Assembly (NCBI GenBank): GCA_903642235.1
Contig: CAHJWL010000001.1
Span: 310,001-374,000 of the forward strand
From: Acidobacteriaceae bacterium
Lineage (GTDB): Bacteria; Acidobacteriota; Terriglobia; Terriglobales; Acidobacteriaceae
Length of the DNA stretch: 64,000 nt
Direction of reading: 5' to 3'
A model generated the notes under the pieces. The model saw only the letters and a list, made by a program, of their open reading frames with translations. It searched no databases and was not told where the DNA came from. The position numbers were made by a program, and so were the translations under genes. Shown here piece after piece: positions 8,842-18,202 of the stretch (within the stretch, counting starts at the first letter, position 1; each line of letters starts with the position of its first letter).

Positions 8842-9778
8842 TTGCCGGAAGTCCGCGACGACGGAGAGAGGCAGCGACGGTAACCACCAGCAGGCCGGCT
8901 ATGACCGCGAGAGACACGAGCGGTCCAACAACGATCCTGGGCTCTGCAAGCATCTTGAAGGCGGCAAAGGCCAGCACGGCCGCCAGACCAAAGTGCAGAT
9001 ACCGGAGCTGCTTGAGCAGATGCGCCAGGAGAAAGAAGAGGGAGCGGAGCCCCATCACAGCCAGGATGTTCGATGTGTAGGCGAGAAAAGGCCGGCGCGT
9101 GACGGACAGTACCGCCGGAATGGAATCGAGAGCAAAGACGACATCTGTAAGCTCGATGGCGACCAGAGCAAGGGTGAGGATCGTCACGACGCGGCGACCG
9201 CCTTCGACGACGAAAAAGCCATCCTGACGCAGACTGACAGGCTGCACGCGGTTGAGCCAGGCGATCCAGCGCGGTGGCTTGCCGGCATCCCCTTCCTTCT
9301 TCGGCAAGAGGAGACGGACGGCGGCGATCAACAGTACGACCGCAAAAAGAGAGCTGACCCAGGTGAAGTGTTGCAGAAGCTGAAGACCGGCTGCAATAAA
9401 CACGCCGCGCATCAGAATGGCGCCCAGAACACCCCAGAACAGGATGCGCGGCTGCTTGTCCTCGTCGATATGAAACGCGTCGAAGAGCAGAAGAAAGAGG
9501 AAGAGGTTATCGACCGAGAGAGCCTCTTCGATGGCGTAGCCGGCGAGGTACTCGGTCGCGGCAAGGCGGCCGGAGGTCTGAAGAATGAAGCCGGAAAAGG
9601 CAAGCGCGGCCGCAACCCAGAGGATGGTAGAGACGAGCGCGGTTCGATGGGCGCTTGCAGGTGTGCGCAGAGGCGGCCGATTCGCGAGGCGGCGCGCGTA
9701 CACAAACTCCGCGGCGAGCAGAAGCAGAAGTGCGACGTGAAAACCGATCCAGAAAGAGATCGGGGTAGAGGGCGGCAT
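8837..9778 (-). CDS. TerC/Alx family integral membrane protein
   Basis: The 313-aa protein has about nine hydrophobic helices. It carries the TerC family signatures: an acidic EEALSVDNLFLF segment (about residues 84-95) and a second ELTDVVFALDSIPAV segment, both with charged residues inside membrane helices that are thought to handle metal ions. Alx-type members have been linked to manganese export and pH response, and TerC to tellurite resistance and metal insertion into secreted proteins. The length and architecture fit the Alx (YceF-like) subgroup. It is transcribed alone. A manganese-related role is inferred from the family; no riboswitch such as yybP-ykoY is recognisable upstream. Confidence 0.88.
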   Translation of the reverse strand: MPPSTPISFWIGFHVALLLLLAAEFVYARRLANRPPLRTPASAHRTALVSTILWVAAALAFSGFILQTSGRLAATEYLAGYAIEEALSVDNLFLFLLLFDAFHIDEDKQPRILFWGVLGAILMRGVFIAAGLQLLQHFTWVSSLFAVVLLIAAVRLLLPKKEGDAGKPPRWIAWLNRVQPVSLRQDGFFVVEGGRRVVTILTLALVAIELTDVVFALDSIPAVLSVTRRPFLAYTSNILAVMGLRSLFFLLAHLLKQLRYLHFGLAAVLAFAAFKMLAEPRIVVGPLVSLAVIAGLLVVTVAASLRRRGLPAT

Positions 9779-9940
9779 GACTTTAGGATGCGTCTGGTGT
9801 CCCCCGGTTACAGCCGCTCCGAAGTGCGGCCTGGCCGGCGCGTTCGGGTGTAGTCCCTTTCATCGAGCCGAGGTATAGTAGCTGTCTCCCCGCAATCTGC
9901 CTAAAGTCGATCGTTTGGATCGGCCGAGAGAGGGAACGTG

Positions 9941-10435
9941 ATGCGATTTGTTCGAGTGGTGGTACTCCTGGCGAGCGTGTTTGCCTGTGTGTCCGTCAAG
10001 GCGCAGACACCTGCAGGCGCAACAGGGCAGTGCAAAGACAATAGTTATACGACGGCGGCAAAGAAGTGGCAAGCATGCGCGGGCCATAAAGGTGTCATGA
10101 CCTGGTACGCCGATGCCAAGTCTGCGGGTGCTCCGGCCGCGGCAGCGGCCACAACAGCTTCGCAGGCTGTACCCGCGCCGCAGCCTGCGACCGCGCCCAC
10201 AACCGCCAAGACTGCTCCGGTCAAAGGCAAGACTTCACCCGCGGCTGCTGCAGCTCAGACCACAGCCGCGCCGGGCGGCGGTCCGGGTCTGGTCTGGGTC
10301 AATACGGCAACAAACGTGTATCACTGCCCAGGTGGAACCTTCTACGGCAAGACGAAGGAGGGCAAGTACATGTCCGAGGCCGACGCGAAAAAGTCAGGAG
10401 CACGACCAGACCGAAAGAAGGTCTGCACGCCCTAG
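9941..10435 (+). CDS. Small secreted Ala-rich protein with two Cys modules
   Basis: An N-terminal signal peptide (MRFVRVVVLLASVFACVSVKA) is followed by a Cys-containing module reading CKDNSYTT and ACAGHKGV, which resembles the DUF3761 pattern. Then come an Ala/Pro/Thr-rich linker of about 75 residues and a C-terminal module with VWVNTATNVYHCPG, YYG-type FYGKTKEGKYM and a final Cys. Both end modules look like small disulfide-stabilised domains; the function is unknown. I chose the ATG at 9941 over the GTG at 9938, with GAGAGAGGGAAC upstream. It is monocistronic and convergent with the M28 peptidase gene. Confidence 0.7.
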   Translation: MRFVRVVVLLASVFACVSVKAQTPAGATGQCKDNSYTTAAKKWQACAGHKGVMTWYADAKSAGAPAAAAATTASQAVPAPQPATAPTTAKTAPVKGKTSPAAAAAQTTAAPGGGPGLVWVNTATNVYHCPGGTFYGKTKEGKYMSEADAKKSGARPDRKKVCTP

Positions 10436-10465
10436 CGCAACATTGCCTGCTGGGGGCTGCTTGCT

Positions 10466-11410
10466 CTAACGATGCTGATTGATCAGAGGGAGCATCGCCA
10501 GGAAGAGGTCGGCGGCGGTCTCGAGCGAGCGCGGACTCACCTTATCCAGCGTATCGAGTTCGGTGTGGTGGTAGCCGCCCTCGGGGTGCTCGGCGGTGGG
10601 CGGTCCGTAGTCCAGGTCGATGATGTCAAGTGAGGGAACACCGCGTTTGACGAACGGGATGTGATCGTCCTCTACCTGGGTCGAGTTCTTGAAGATCGAG
10701 CTGCTGTGGCCGGTGTTTCTGGCGGCTACAGGGAGCAGATCAAGCAGCCAGGGCGTGGAGTTCACATCGTGATCGATATTGAGGTCCTTGTCGCCGACCA
10801 TATCGGCGAGCAGAAAGCCCCTGATCTTTGGCAAGGTTCCGTTCGACGACCACCTGGCTGCGAGATGGCGGGATCCGTAGAGCGAGTCTGCCGCGGACCA
10901 GGCCTGAATCGCTTCCTCACCGTCAAAGAAGACCAGCCATACGGAGTAGCCGTCCGGCGGATGCGTGCGCAGGTAAGCGCCGAGTTCGATAAGCAGCGCC
11001 GTTGTCGCGGCTCCATCGTTCGCGCCGACGAAGTTGATGTCGCGCAGCGGGTAGTTCGTCTCGTAGTGCGATCCGAGGACGATGACGCCCTCCTTTTTGC
11101 CTGGGTACCGCACGATCATGTTCTGCATGGGCAGCAGGCCGGCGGGCGTCGAAGCGGAGAAGCTGTCGACCTCAAAATTGCCTTTGGCAGCCTCAGCCGC
11201 GAAGTGGCTTTTGATGAAGTCGACTGCCTTGGCATGTCCGGACGAGCCAACCCATCGCTTCGGGGCGACCGCCAGATATTGCTTCGTCACCGCATAGATG
11301 GACGTGCCAGTTACCCGATTCGCGCTCTGTGCGGAGGTCGCTTTGGATGAAAGACTCGCAGCTGCGAGAGCAACCAGGCCGGTAAGAAGGAAACGAACAG
11401 GAGAGGTCAT
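10466..11410 (-). CDS. Secreted M28 family peptidase or glutaminyl cyclase-like enzyme
   Basis: The protein has a signal peptide (MTSPVRFLLTGLVALAAASL) and an M28 catalytic domain. Zinc-ligand positions are recognisable in SHYETNY (His), GANDGA (Asp), FFDGEEA (Glu pair), and EDDHIPF with the late YHHTELDTLDK (His). The M28 family includes aminopeptidases and glutaminyl-peptide cyclotransferases. The spacing and the DGEEA, DDHIPF and DTLDKV blocks look closer to the latter, so both remain possible. The start at 11410 overlaps the tatC stop as ATGA, so it is coupled to tatB-tatC. Its own signal has no twin-arginine motif, so it is more likely a Sec substrate. Confidence 0.82.
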   Translation of the reverse strand: MTSPVRFLLTGLVALAAASLSSKATSAQSANRVTGTSIYAVTKQYLAVAPKRWVGSSGHAKAVDFIKSHFAAEAAKGNFEVDSFSASTPAGLLPMQNMIVRYPGKKEGVIVLGSHYETNYPLRDINFVGANDGAATTALLIELGAYLRTHPPDGYSVWLVFFDGEEAIQAWSAADSLYGSRHLAARWSSNGTLPKIRGFLLADMVGDKDLNIDHDVNSTPWLLDLLPVAARNTGHSSSIFKNSTQVEDDHIPFVKRGVPSLDIIDLDYGPPTAEHPEGGYHHTELDTLDKVSPRSLETAADLFLAMLPLINQHR

Positions 11411-12195
11411 GCGGGAAGTTTGGTCTTCCTGCCTTTGCGGCGAGCGGGGTGAACAACAAAGGCGGCACCGACGCCCAGCATATAGAGGATCATCATGGGC
11501 GCGGCAAAGACGCACATGCTGAGTGGGTCCGGCGTGGGGCAGATGATCGCCGCAATGATGAAGATGATGAGGATGGCGTAGCGAATGTGGCGGATCAGGA
11601 ACTTGCCGTCGACGATGCCAAAGAGCGCCAGAAAGAAGATGACAATAGGCAGTTCAAAGCAGATGCCGAGGCCGAGCACGATGGCGAGAAAGAAGTTGGT
11701 GTAGTCCTCAATGGTAAGAACGGCGTTGAATCGCTTGCCGAAGTCACCAATCAGAACTCGCAGGGCACCAGGAAAGACATAGTGGTAGCCGAACCAGGCG
11801 CCGGCAAAGAAAAGCACAATGGTGACGGCCATGAACGGAACCACATAGCGGCGTTCATGCTGGTACATGCCTGGCGAGATGAACAGCCAGAGCTGATACA
11901 GAATGAACGGACTGGCAAGAATAAAGCCGCCGTAGAGGGCTGTCTTGAGGTAAAGATTGAGCGGATCGGTGGGATGCGTATAGTTCAGCGCGATATGCAG
12001 CGTGTCGAGCGGCGCCTGGATGATGCCGTACAGCTGCACATGAAAGGCGTACGCAACACAGAACCCGACAAGCAGGTAAACAGTGGAGTGAATCAGCCGG
12101 CGGCGGAGCTCATCCAGATGCTCCATCAGGCTCATTCCCGGAAGATCTGCCCGATCCGAAACAGCCTGACGAACGTTGTCGATGACGTCAGCCAT
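11407..12195 (-). CDS. tatC: Sec-independent translocase component TatC
   Basis: TatC is the polytopic receptor that binds twin-arginine signal peptides of folded proteins. The 262-aa sequence shows the N-terminal cytosolic block MEHLDELRRRL, six membrane helices, the conserved SPFILYQLWLF and FELPIV motifs, and the late ICPTPDPLSM. The gene overlaps the upstream tatB-like gene by 8 bases and the downstream M28 peptidase gene by 4, so the three form one tight minus-strand operon. The sugar isomerase at 29624, with a twin-arginine leader, is a likely substrate within this window. Confidence 0.96.
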   Translation of the reverse strand: MADVIDNVRQAVSDRADLPGMSLMEHLDELRRRLIHSTVYLLVGFCVAYAFHVQLYGIIQAPLDTLHIALNYTHPTDPLNLYLKTALYGGFILASPFILYQLWLFISPGMYQHERRYVVPFMAVTIVLFFAGAWFGYHYVFPGALRVLIGDFGKRFNAVLTIEDYTNFFLAIVLGLGICFELPIVIFFLALFGIVDGKFLIRHIRYAILIIFIIAAIICPTPDPLSMCVFAAPMMILYMLGVGAAFVVHPARRKGRKTKLPA

Positions 12196-12808
12196 GGTGG
12201 ACCGTCCCGCCGCTCAACTCGGCCTCCTCAGCGGCGGTAGCCTGTGCCTCGGGAACCGAGTCAAACGCCTCGAAGACGGCGGCTTCAAGAACTGCTGGTT
12301 GACCGTTTGATTTTGCCCGGCTTACCGGCAGCCCGGTCGCCGGCGGCATCATGCTGAGATCACCGGACGTGGCAATCGGCAGCGGCGTCACCGGTGTGCC
12401 TGCTTCAGCGTCGTGACGGTAGCGGTCCGGCGGCGGCTCGGGAGCGGAAGTCTCTTCAGAAAACTTCAACTCCGGCGCGGTTGTCCCGGAGGACGCTTCA
12501 AGGGAACTCTCAGAGTCACGCGCGGGCTCCGCGATCGTGTTCTCAGGTTCAGGCCCGGAGGCCATCATCGTGGGAGGCAGTTCAGCCACAGACGCTGGCG
12601 CCGCTGCTTCGATAGCGGCAATCTGTTTCTGCCGCTCGGCCTGTTCGGAGATGCGGAGCTCGTCTTCCATCTGCATACGGAAGTCGTTGGAGGCACGGCG
12701 AAACTCCCCCATCAGCTTGCCGATCTGGCGGGCGAGCTCCGGAAGCTTTTTCGGGCCAAAGAGTAGCAGCGCGATGAAGAAGATGACGGCGCTGTCCTGA
12801 AAGCTCAT
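12188..12808 (-). CDS. tatB: TatA/TatB family translocase subunit
   Basis: The first 20 residues form a single membrane helix followed by the family hinge FGPKKLPELARQIG and an amphipathic helix. The continuing segment FRRASNDFRMQMEDEL is more like TatB than the short TatA, and the 206-aa length also favours TatB. The C-terminal half (from about residue 80) is low-complexity, rich in Pro, Glu and Ala, and probably disordered. It is the first gene of tatB-tatC-M28. No separate tatA lies in the window, so TatA is either elsewhere or this subunit serves both roles. Confidence 0.85.
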   Translation of the reverse strand: MSFQDSAVIFFIALLLFGPKKLPELARQIGKLMGEFRRASNDFRMQMEDELRISEQAERQKQIAAIEAAAPASVAELPPTMMASGPEPENTIAEPARDSESSLEASSGTTAPELKFSEETSAPEPPPDRYRHDAEAGTPVTPLPIATSGDLSMMPPATGLPVSRAKSNGQPAVLEAAVFEAFDSVPEAQATAAEEAELSGGTVHHG

Positions 12809-12949
12809 AGAGCACCCATGATACGGGGTCGATCAAGGGTGGACAAATGCAGTGTGGATCAGGTCACGGTACCGCATGGAGTCCTGTCGTTGATTCAGTC
12901 TGGGCAGATGGGACGTCTAACCCTGAAGATAGTGTTAGAGGTCAGGCCC

Positions 12950-13387
12950 ATGAAGAAGACGTTCACGATCGGTGAGGTACAGACTCTTCTTCCCGTTTTA
13001 GAGTCGTTGATGATACGAGCCCAGCAGGCGGGATTAAAGGCGGGCGTCCTCGGTGCGGAACTGGAAGAGCTGCGGCAGAGAATCTTTGTCAACGGCGGGA
13101 TGCATGTGGATGTGACCGATGTAGCGCAGCAGCGATCGCAGCAGGCCGCGGCGATCGAAGAAGCAAAGGCGACGGTGGCGGAGATGGAGGAGATCGGCGC
13201 CAGGCTGCATGATCTGGGTGAGGGGCTGCTCGACCTGCCGTACCGCGTGGATGGCCGTGAGGTCATGCTGTGCTGGAAGGTGGGGGAGTCCACCATCGGT
13301 CACTGGCACGAAGAAGAAGAGGAGCCGGCCGAGCGGCTGCCGCTCGACGAGCACTTCGGACGTGGCGAGCGGGAGCGGCTGAACTAA
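12950..13387 (+). CDS. DUF2203 family protein
   Basis: A 145-aa protein whose N-terminus MKKTFTIGEVQTLLPVLE and C-terminal block MLCWKVGESTIGHWHEEEEE match the DUF2203 pattern: a helical region followed by a beta hairpin with the cWr.GE..I.hWH signature. The middle is a charged helical stretch that may form a coiled coil. The family has no assigned function. The frame runs upstream to 12818, but conservation begins at the Met at 12950, preceded by a run with little coding character. It is divergent from tatB, with about 140 bases between. Confidence 0.8.
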   Translation: MKKTFTIGEVQTLLPVLESLMIRAQQAGLKAGVLGAELEELRQRIFVNGGMHVDVTDVAQQRSQQAAAIEEAKATVAEMEEIGARLHDLGEGLLDLPYRVDGREVMLCWKVGESTIGHWHEEEEEPAERLPLDEHFGRGERERLN

Positions 13388-13447
13388 CAGATCCCGGGGC
13401 TGACAGGGGCCGCTGCTCGAGACGATGTGGAGCGAGGACGAAGACGC

Positions 13448-14605
13448 ATGCGACGGAAAAGAGCGATGAAGCTCCGGCTCAAAGACACACTACCGGGCGT
13501 AGTGATCTCCGGCGTGCTGGCACTTACCGGCTGCGGAGACTTCTTTACCAGCAACGCGACGACGGGAACAGGGTCGGGAACCGGGACAGGCACGGGACCT
13601 GCTTCCGGAGTGAACCGGGCGTATGTGCTGGCCGGAACGGCACAGACGATCAGCGGTTTCACCCTTGGCACCGGGACTTTGACCGCCGTACCGGGGAATC
13701 CGCTTTCGACAGGCTTTACGCCGCAGGCTGCGGCGATCACGCCGGGTGGGAAGTATCTCTATGTGGCGGGTCTCGGCAATATCAACGTCTACACCGTTGC
13801 AACGGATGGCTCCCTGAGCGCGGGTACCGCGGCAACCATTGCTACCGTAGCCTCACTCGCTATCTCGCCGGACGGACAGTGGATGTTTGGTCTGGATACG
13901 CTGAATCAGGTCCTCGACGAGTGGAAGTTGAACGCGGATGGCACGTTGAGCACTCTCACGTCGGTCACATATACACCGGCCGGCGGTGTGTTTGCGCCGC
14001 GGGCGCTGGCCATCGCTCCCTCCGGCACGCTCATCTATGCTGCACTCGGAACTGCGGGAGATGTTGTATTCAGTCTCAACACCGCAAACGGTACAGCTCT
14101 TCCGCTGAAGACAGTCGCTCCGCTTGATGCGCAGACCAGCGACAGCGCTCTCATGGTAAGCGAAGACAGCACCTTGCTTTACCTTGCGCGAAGTGGGACC
14201 AGCGGTGGCCTGAGTGTGTACAGCACTGGCTCGGATGGTTCTCTGGTTAGCGTTGCGGGCTCCCCGTATGCGACCGGGGCTGGCGCAAGCTCCATTGCGA
14301 TAGGTGGCGGAGGCAAGTACGTCTACGTTGCGAACCGGGCGGACTCCACGATCTCAGGGTTCCTGATCGGGGTTGGCGGAGTCTTGGCTCCGCTTGCTGG
14401 GTCGCCGTTCGTCGCCGGATCCGGGGTCTCGTCGATCGGCTTTGACACCACAGGCGCCTACCTCGTTGCCGCTGCTTTGAACGGCGCGCCGGATCTCGCA
14501 TTGTACAGCCTTGACGCAACTGTTCCGGGCAAGCTGAATTCAGTCGTCACGACCTCGATCGGAACTGCACCAGCAGGTGCGTCCCTTGTTGTGCTGACGC
14601 GATAG
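13448..14605 (+). CDS. Beta-propeller lipoprotein, lactonase/YncE-like
   Basis: The N-terminus has a basic start and a lipobox (LALTGCG, Cys about residue 29), so it is a predicted lipoprotein. The body is a run of about seven repeats of roughly 45-50 residues. They carry motifs such as AITPGGKYLYVAG, SISPDG-type LAISPDGQWMFGL and IAIGGGGKYVYVANR, typical of YVTN/lactonase beta-propellers. Acidobacterial genomes carry many such proteins; 6-phosphogluconolactonase activity is not implied. A Gly/Thr-rich linker (TGTGSGTGTGTG) follows the lipobox. The start is one of several in-frame Mets (13427, 13448, 13466); I took 13448. It may follow the DUF2203 gene in one transcript. Confidence 0.82.
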   Translation: MRRKRAMKLRLKDTLPGVVISGVLALTGCGDFFTSNATTGTGSGTGTGTGPASGVNRAYVLAGTAQTISGFTLGTGTLTAVPGNPLSTGFTPQAAAITPGGKYLYVAGLGNINVYTVATDGSLSAGTAATIATVASLAISPDGQWMFGLDTLNQVLDEWKLNADGTLSTLTSVTYTPAGGVFAPRALAIAPSGTLIYAALGTAGDVVFSLNTANGTALPLKTVAPLDAQTSDSALMVSEDSTLLYLARSGTSGGLSVYSTGSDGSLVSVAGSPYATGAGASSIAIGGGGKYVYVANRADSTISGFLIGVGGVLAPLAGSPFVAGSGVSSIGFDTTGAYLVAAALNGAPDLALYSLDATVPGKLNSVVTTSIGTAPAGASLVVLTR

Positions 14606-14728
14606 TCTGTGCCGGCACACGCAAGCCTTGCTGTGCGCGTTGTCGAGCGGTGTACGGCCGGGCGTCTGCAGTCTGCGGATGCCGGCGGCGTCTCGCTATG
14701 ATGGGGAAGACGGCCCGCTGGCCGGTGG

Positions 14729-15964
14729 GTGGACGGGGCGATCGACGCACAACAACAGACGAGAGAGGGCCTTTGCCGAAGACGACGAACTTCGGTAAGG
14801 GGCGCAGTCGCCGTGGCGCTGCTTGCGCTGTGCCTGGGCTGCTCGCGCCTGCGGCCCAAAGCCTCTGAAAGCTACGTCTACGTGGATGCCAAACAGACGT
14901 TCTTGCGCGATCGTGTAGCCGCTGTCTCGAACCGCACCGGCACTGTAAGTAATGGCGACAGGCTTGAGGTGCTCGAGCACGGCCGGCGCTTTTTACGAGT
15001 CAAAACCGATGGCGGTGTAACCGGGTGGATTGACGAAAAAGCGGTGGTGCCGCAGGGCGTTTACGACGCCTTCGACGCAATGAAGCGGCAGTTCGCCTTT
15101 CAGGTTCCGGTGGCGTCGGCCGTGGTGCGGGATGAGGTCTATCTGCACGTAAAACCTGGCCGCGATACCGACAAGCTTTTCCGCCTGGGCGAGGGCGACA
15201 AACTAAAGCTGTTGCGACGCGCAACGCTCGAGAAGACCCTGCCGCCAGGACAGAAAGCGCCCGCTCCTGTGCCGGTGGTCCGGCGCGGCAGAATAGGAAA
15301 GGGCAAGGCCGATCTGCCGGCCGACGGCACGCTTGATCCGAACGCGCCCGTGCCGCCGCCGATGGAGGACTGGTGGCTGGTGCGACTGCAGGACGGCCGC
15401 ACGGGCTGGCTGCTGAGCCGCATGATGGACGTTGACGCGCCGGATACACTCACGCGCTACTCCGAAGGCCAGCGCTTTGTGGGCGCGTATGTGCTGCGCA
15501 CCATCAACGACCCGGAGGCGCCGATGGACGACAAGAACGTGGCCGAGTGGGTGACGGTGCTCAGCCCCTACAAGTCCGGTCTGCCGTATGACTTCGACCA
15601 GGTGCGCGTCTTTATCTGGAACACGAAGAAGCATCGCTATGAGACGGGCTTCCGGCAGAAGAACATCGCAGGCTTTCTTCCGGTTGACGTCAAGATCGCG
15701 TCCGATCCTGCAGGGAAGACGCCCTCCATGAGCGAGCCGGCCCCGACCTTCAGCTACCGTGTGCTGCCGGCGGACGCGCAGCCCGTAGCGCCGGATCCGG
15801 TGACCGGGGCAGTCGTTGCGCCGCGGACGATCACCAAGACCTACCGTTTAGAAGGCAACATCACGCGCAGGCTGCTGCCACCCAACACCACGCCACCCGA
15901 CGAGTTTCATCCGTACCCCGTACCGGAGAAGCGGGCAAAAGCCGGCACCCGGGGCCGGCGCTAA
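14729..15964 (+). CDS. Lipoprotein with two bacterial SH3 domains
   Basis: A GTG start gives an N-terminus with basic residues and a hydrophobic stretch ending ALCLGCS, a lipobox. Two SH3-like segments follow: about residues 45-105 (YVYVDAKQTFLRDR to GGVTGWIDE) and about 120-235, containing EVYLHVKPG and a GRTGWLLS end. The second is interrupted by a Pro-rich insertion. The C-terminal 170 residues are not recognisable beyond a folded-looking segment with WVTVLSPYKSGL and VRVFIWNTKKHRYET. Such domains often bind cell wall. The start is uncertain, since no ATG or good Shine-Dalgarno fits. The stop overlaps the stop of the convergent aminotransferase gene by three bases. Confidence 0.72.
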   Translation: MDGAIDAQQQTREGLCRRRRTSVRGAVAVALLALCLGCSRLRPKASESYVYVDAKQTFLRDRVAAVSNRTGTVSNGDRLEVLEHGRRFLRVKTDGGVTGWIDEKAVVPQGVYDAFDAMKRQFAFQVPVASAVVRDEVYLHVKPGRDTDKLFRLGEGDKLKLLRRATLEKTLPPGQKAPAPVPVVRRGRIGKGKADLPADGTLDPNAPVPPPMEDWWLVRLQDGRTGWLLSRMMDVDAPDTLTRYSEGQRFVGAYVLRTINDPEAPMDDKNVAEWVTVLSPYKSGLPYDFDQVRVFIWNTKKHRYETGFRQKNIAGFLPVDVKIASDPAGKTPSMSEPAPTFSYRVLPADAQPVAPDPVTGAVVAPRTITKTYRLEGNITRRLLPPNTTPPDEFHPYPVPEKRAKAGTRGRR

Positions 15965-17172
15965 GCATGTCGCTCAGCAAGCAGCGGCACGGGAGTGCTT
16001 GGGCCGTTGTAGAAATCGGCGATCGCGGCAACTACACATCTCTGCTCGTCTTCGCGAAGCTCAGGAAAGAGAGGGAGCGCAAGGACCTCGGCGGCCGCGC
16101 GTTCACTCTCGGGCAGCGGGTTTGATCCGAGCTTAAGGGGAGCCAGTGCCTGCTGCTGGTGCAGCGGGATGGGGTAGTAGACCTCGCTCGCGATACCGTG
16201 CAGCGCCAGATACTCGCGCAGATCATCCCGGCGGGGAACGCGCAGGACATATTGGTGAAAAACGTGGGTCGCCCGCGTATCCGTAAATGGCCGAACGAGT
16301 CCGTCGACGCTCGACGTGCTGCCCGCCGGAGCAGCCAGACCCGTCTCCTCCAGCAGCCGGTCGTAGAGGTCAGCGACGGTCTGCCGCCGGCGATTCCACT
16401 CCGGCAGGAAACGTAGCTTGATCGCAAGGATCGCGGCCTGCACCGAGTCCAGCCGTGAGTTCCAGCCGACCTCCTCATGCGCATACCGCCGCCGCATTCC
16501 GTGCGCACGCAGCATCCGGACGCGTTCCAGCAGTTCAGGATCCGCGGCCGTAACCAGGCCGGCATCGCCGGCGGCACTCAGGTTCTTCGTCGGGTAGAAG
16601 CTGAAAGCGGCGGCATCGCCCAGCGAGCCCACGGGCCGGCCGCACCATGCCGCTCCGAAGGCCTGCGCCGCGTCCTCGATCAAGAGCAGATCATGCCGTC
16701 GGCAAAGGCTGCCGAGTGCATCCATATCCGCGCATTGTCCGTAGAGGTGAACCGGCATGACGGCGCGCACACGCAGGCTGGGATCGTGTCGCCGCGCCTC
16801 AAGAATGGCTGCTTCGACCGCGTCAGCGGAGAGATTGTAGGTATGCGGATCGATGTCGGCGAGGACTGGCGTCGCGCCCGCCCGTAGAATGCTGCTGACG
16901 GTCGCGAAGAAGCTGAAGGGGGTCGTCACAACGGCATCGCCTGGACCGATCCGGGCGGCAGCAAGCGCCAGCCAAAGGGCATCCGTACCGCTGGCGCAGC
17001 CAGCCGCAGACGCCACACCGCAGACCTGAGCCGCTGCAGCCTCAAAGCGCTCCACCGCTGGCCCCAGGATCAGCGCCTGCGAGTCCAGAACGTCGGCAAC
17101 GGCGGCAAGAACCTCTTCGCGTATACCCGCAAACTGGCGGGAAAGATCGAGCATGGGAACGCGCATGGCCAC
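15961..17172 (-). CDS. DegT/DnrJ/EryC1/StrS family PLP aminotransferase
   Basis: The 403-aa protein matches sugar aminotransferases of the DegT family, which transfer an amino group to keto-sugar nucleotides for surface polysaccharide or antibiotic sugars. Visible features are GCASGTDALWLAL (PLP phosphate region), PVHLYGQCADM, DAAQAFGA (PLP-contacting Asp), and the catalytic Lys in FSFYPTKNLSAAGDAG. The C-terminal half has the RLDSVQAAIL block. It is monocistronic with no sugar pathway neighbours, so the substrate is unknown. It converges on the SH3 lipoprotein with overlapping stop codons. Confidence 0.92.
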   Translation of the reverse strand: MAMRVPMLDLSRQFAGIREEVLAAVADVLDSQALILGPAVERFEAAAAQVCGVASAAGCASGTDALWLALAAARIGPGDAVVTTPFSFFATVSSILRAGATPVLADIDPHTYNLSADAVEAAILEARRHDPSLRVRAVMPVHLYGQCADMDALGSLCRRHDLLLIEDAAQAFGAAWCGRPVGSLGDAAAFSFYPTKNLSAAGDAGLVTAADPELLERVRMLRAHGMRRRYAHEEVGWNSRLDSVQAAILAIKLRFLPEWNRRRQTVADLYDRLLEETGLAAPAGSTSSVDGLVRPFTDTRATHVFHQYVLRVPRRDDLREYLALHGIASEVYYPIPLHQQQALAPLKLGSNPLPESERAAAEVLALPLFPELREDEQRCVVAAIADFYNGPSTPVPLLAERHA

Positions 17173-17444
17173 CCCTTCATAGTAGAGCGTGCAGTCAAAC
17201 TCGTGCGTATGCCGCGGAAAGCCATCGAAAACACGTCACGAACGAGGCAATGCGAGTCATATTCTTCTCCCCGGCGTTGAAAAAAGTCGTGCCGGACCGT
17301 ATGGTTGGGCCACTGGGTGCAAACAAAACCCGGACACATGTCGTCTCACACAGAAGCATTGTTCCCGTTGCAGGCAGGACGGGTCGACAGGAATGACTCG
17401 CAGGCAAACGCGGGCAAGCAGCGGCACAGGAGATCGGCCCTACA

Positions 17445-17780
17445 ATGGAATCGAAGCCGGCACAGAACATTCAGGACACCTTCCTCAATACGGTGCGCAA
17501 GGACAAGAGTCCGATCACGATCTACCTCGTGAGTGGCGTGAAATTGACCGGCCGTATTCGGTCTTTTGATAAGTACTCGGTCCTGCTTGAGAACAACAGC
17601 CAGGAACAGTTGATCTTCAAGCACGCTATCTCCACGGTCGTAAGTGGCCGGGCACCGCATAGCGACGGTCGCAGCGTGCCGCATGGCTCGACCTCAGCCC
17701 AGGGTGAAGGCGCGCAGGCAGGGGCGTCCGGAGCGCCCGTAGCGGGCGGAACCGCTGGTGTGGCTGGCCTTCAACAGTAA
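17445..17780 (+). CDS. hfq: RNA chaperone Hfq
   Basis: Hfq forms a hexamer that pairs small RNAs with mRNAs. The core (about residues 6-68) contains the Sm1 motif region ([25 protein letters not shown]) and the Sm2 signature IFKHAISTV, where the usual YKHAIST has Phe. A 40-residue C-terminal tail rich in Gly, Ala and Ser follows, giving 111 aa, longer than compact Hfq proteins of about 80. AGGAGA lies 14 bases before the ATG at 17445. The upstream 270 bases to the aminotransferase hold no gene. Confidence 0.96.
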   Translation: MESKPAQNIQDTFLNTVRKDKSPITIYLVSGVKLTGRIRSFDKYSVLLENNSQEQLIFKHAISTVVSGRAPHSDGRSVPHGSTSAQGEGAQAGASGAPVAGGTAGVAGLQQ

Positions 17781-18050
17781 GGTCAGGGAGCCTGAAGCCG
17801 AACGCCAGCACTGCATCTCCAGCTGGAAAGCTCATACGTACACGAGCGACTGGACCGGCTCTCTCATGAATTCTGCGGGTTGGTGGCAGACTGTGCCCTG
17901 CACTCGTCAACCCCGCCTAAAGTACGTTTCTACGCTCTTCGCCATCACTGAAGCTCTGCTCTCCCGCTGGCGTACGTACCGAATCTGCTGGGAGAGGTTC
18001 CGAAACAGGAGTACACTTTGGTCACCAACCAGGGCCCATCTCTGGGTCGC

Positions 18051-18101
18051 AAGGGCCGCTCGATCAGGGAACTACGTCCACTCCCTCCTCGAGCGGCCTT
18101 T
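18051..18101. terminator. Large stem-loop, terminator-like or RNA structure
   Basis: AAGGGCCGCTCGA (18051-18063) pairs with TCGAGCGGCCTTT (18089-18101) with one mismatch, and the loop has an inner AGGGA/TCCCT helix. Only a short T-run closes the plus side. It could end the hfq transcript or be the 3' hairpin of a small RNA; which one is not decidable from sequence. Confidence 0.45.
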
Positions 18102-18173
18102 GTCATGAACGGTGAACTCTGTTTTCAGCGGTGCGAATATCGTTCTGGCAGTACGGTTATCGACGGGCAGCAA

Positions 18174-18202
18174 TTGACACTGCCTGACCCGCTTGCTAAA
18201 AC
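18174..18202 (+). promoter_or_regulatory. Candidate sigma-70 promoter for the atp cluster
   Basis: A perfect TTGACA at 18174-18179, a 17-base spacer, and TAAAAC at 18197-18202 (four of six to TATAAT) lie about 115 bases before the first atp gene on the same strand. This is the best promoter-like match in the gap. Confidence 0.45.

Noticed and set aside
17758..18108. 116-codon open frame after hfq
   Set aside because: It overlaps the hfq end, has no ribosome site or conserved motif, and spans the strong hairpin.
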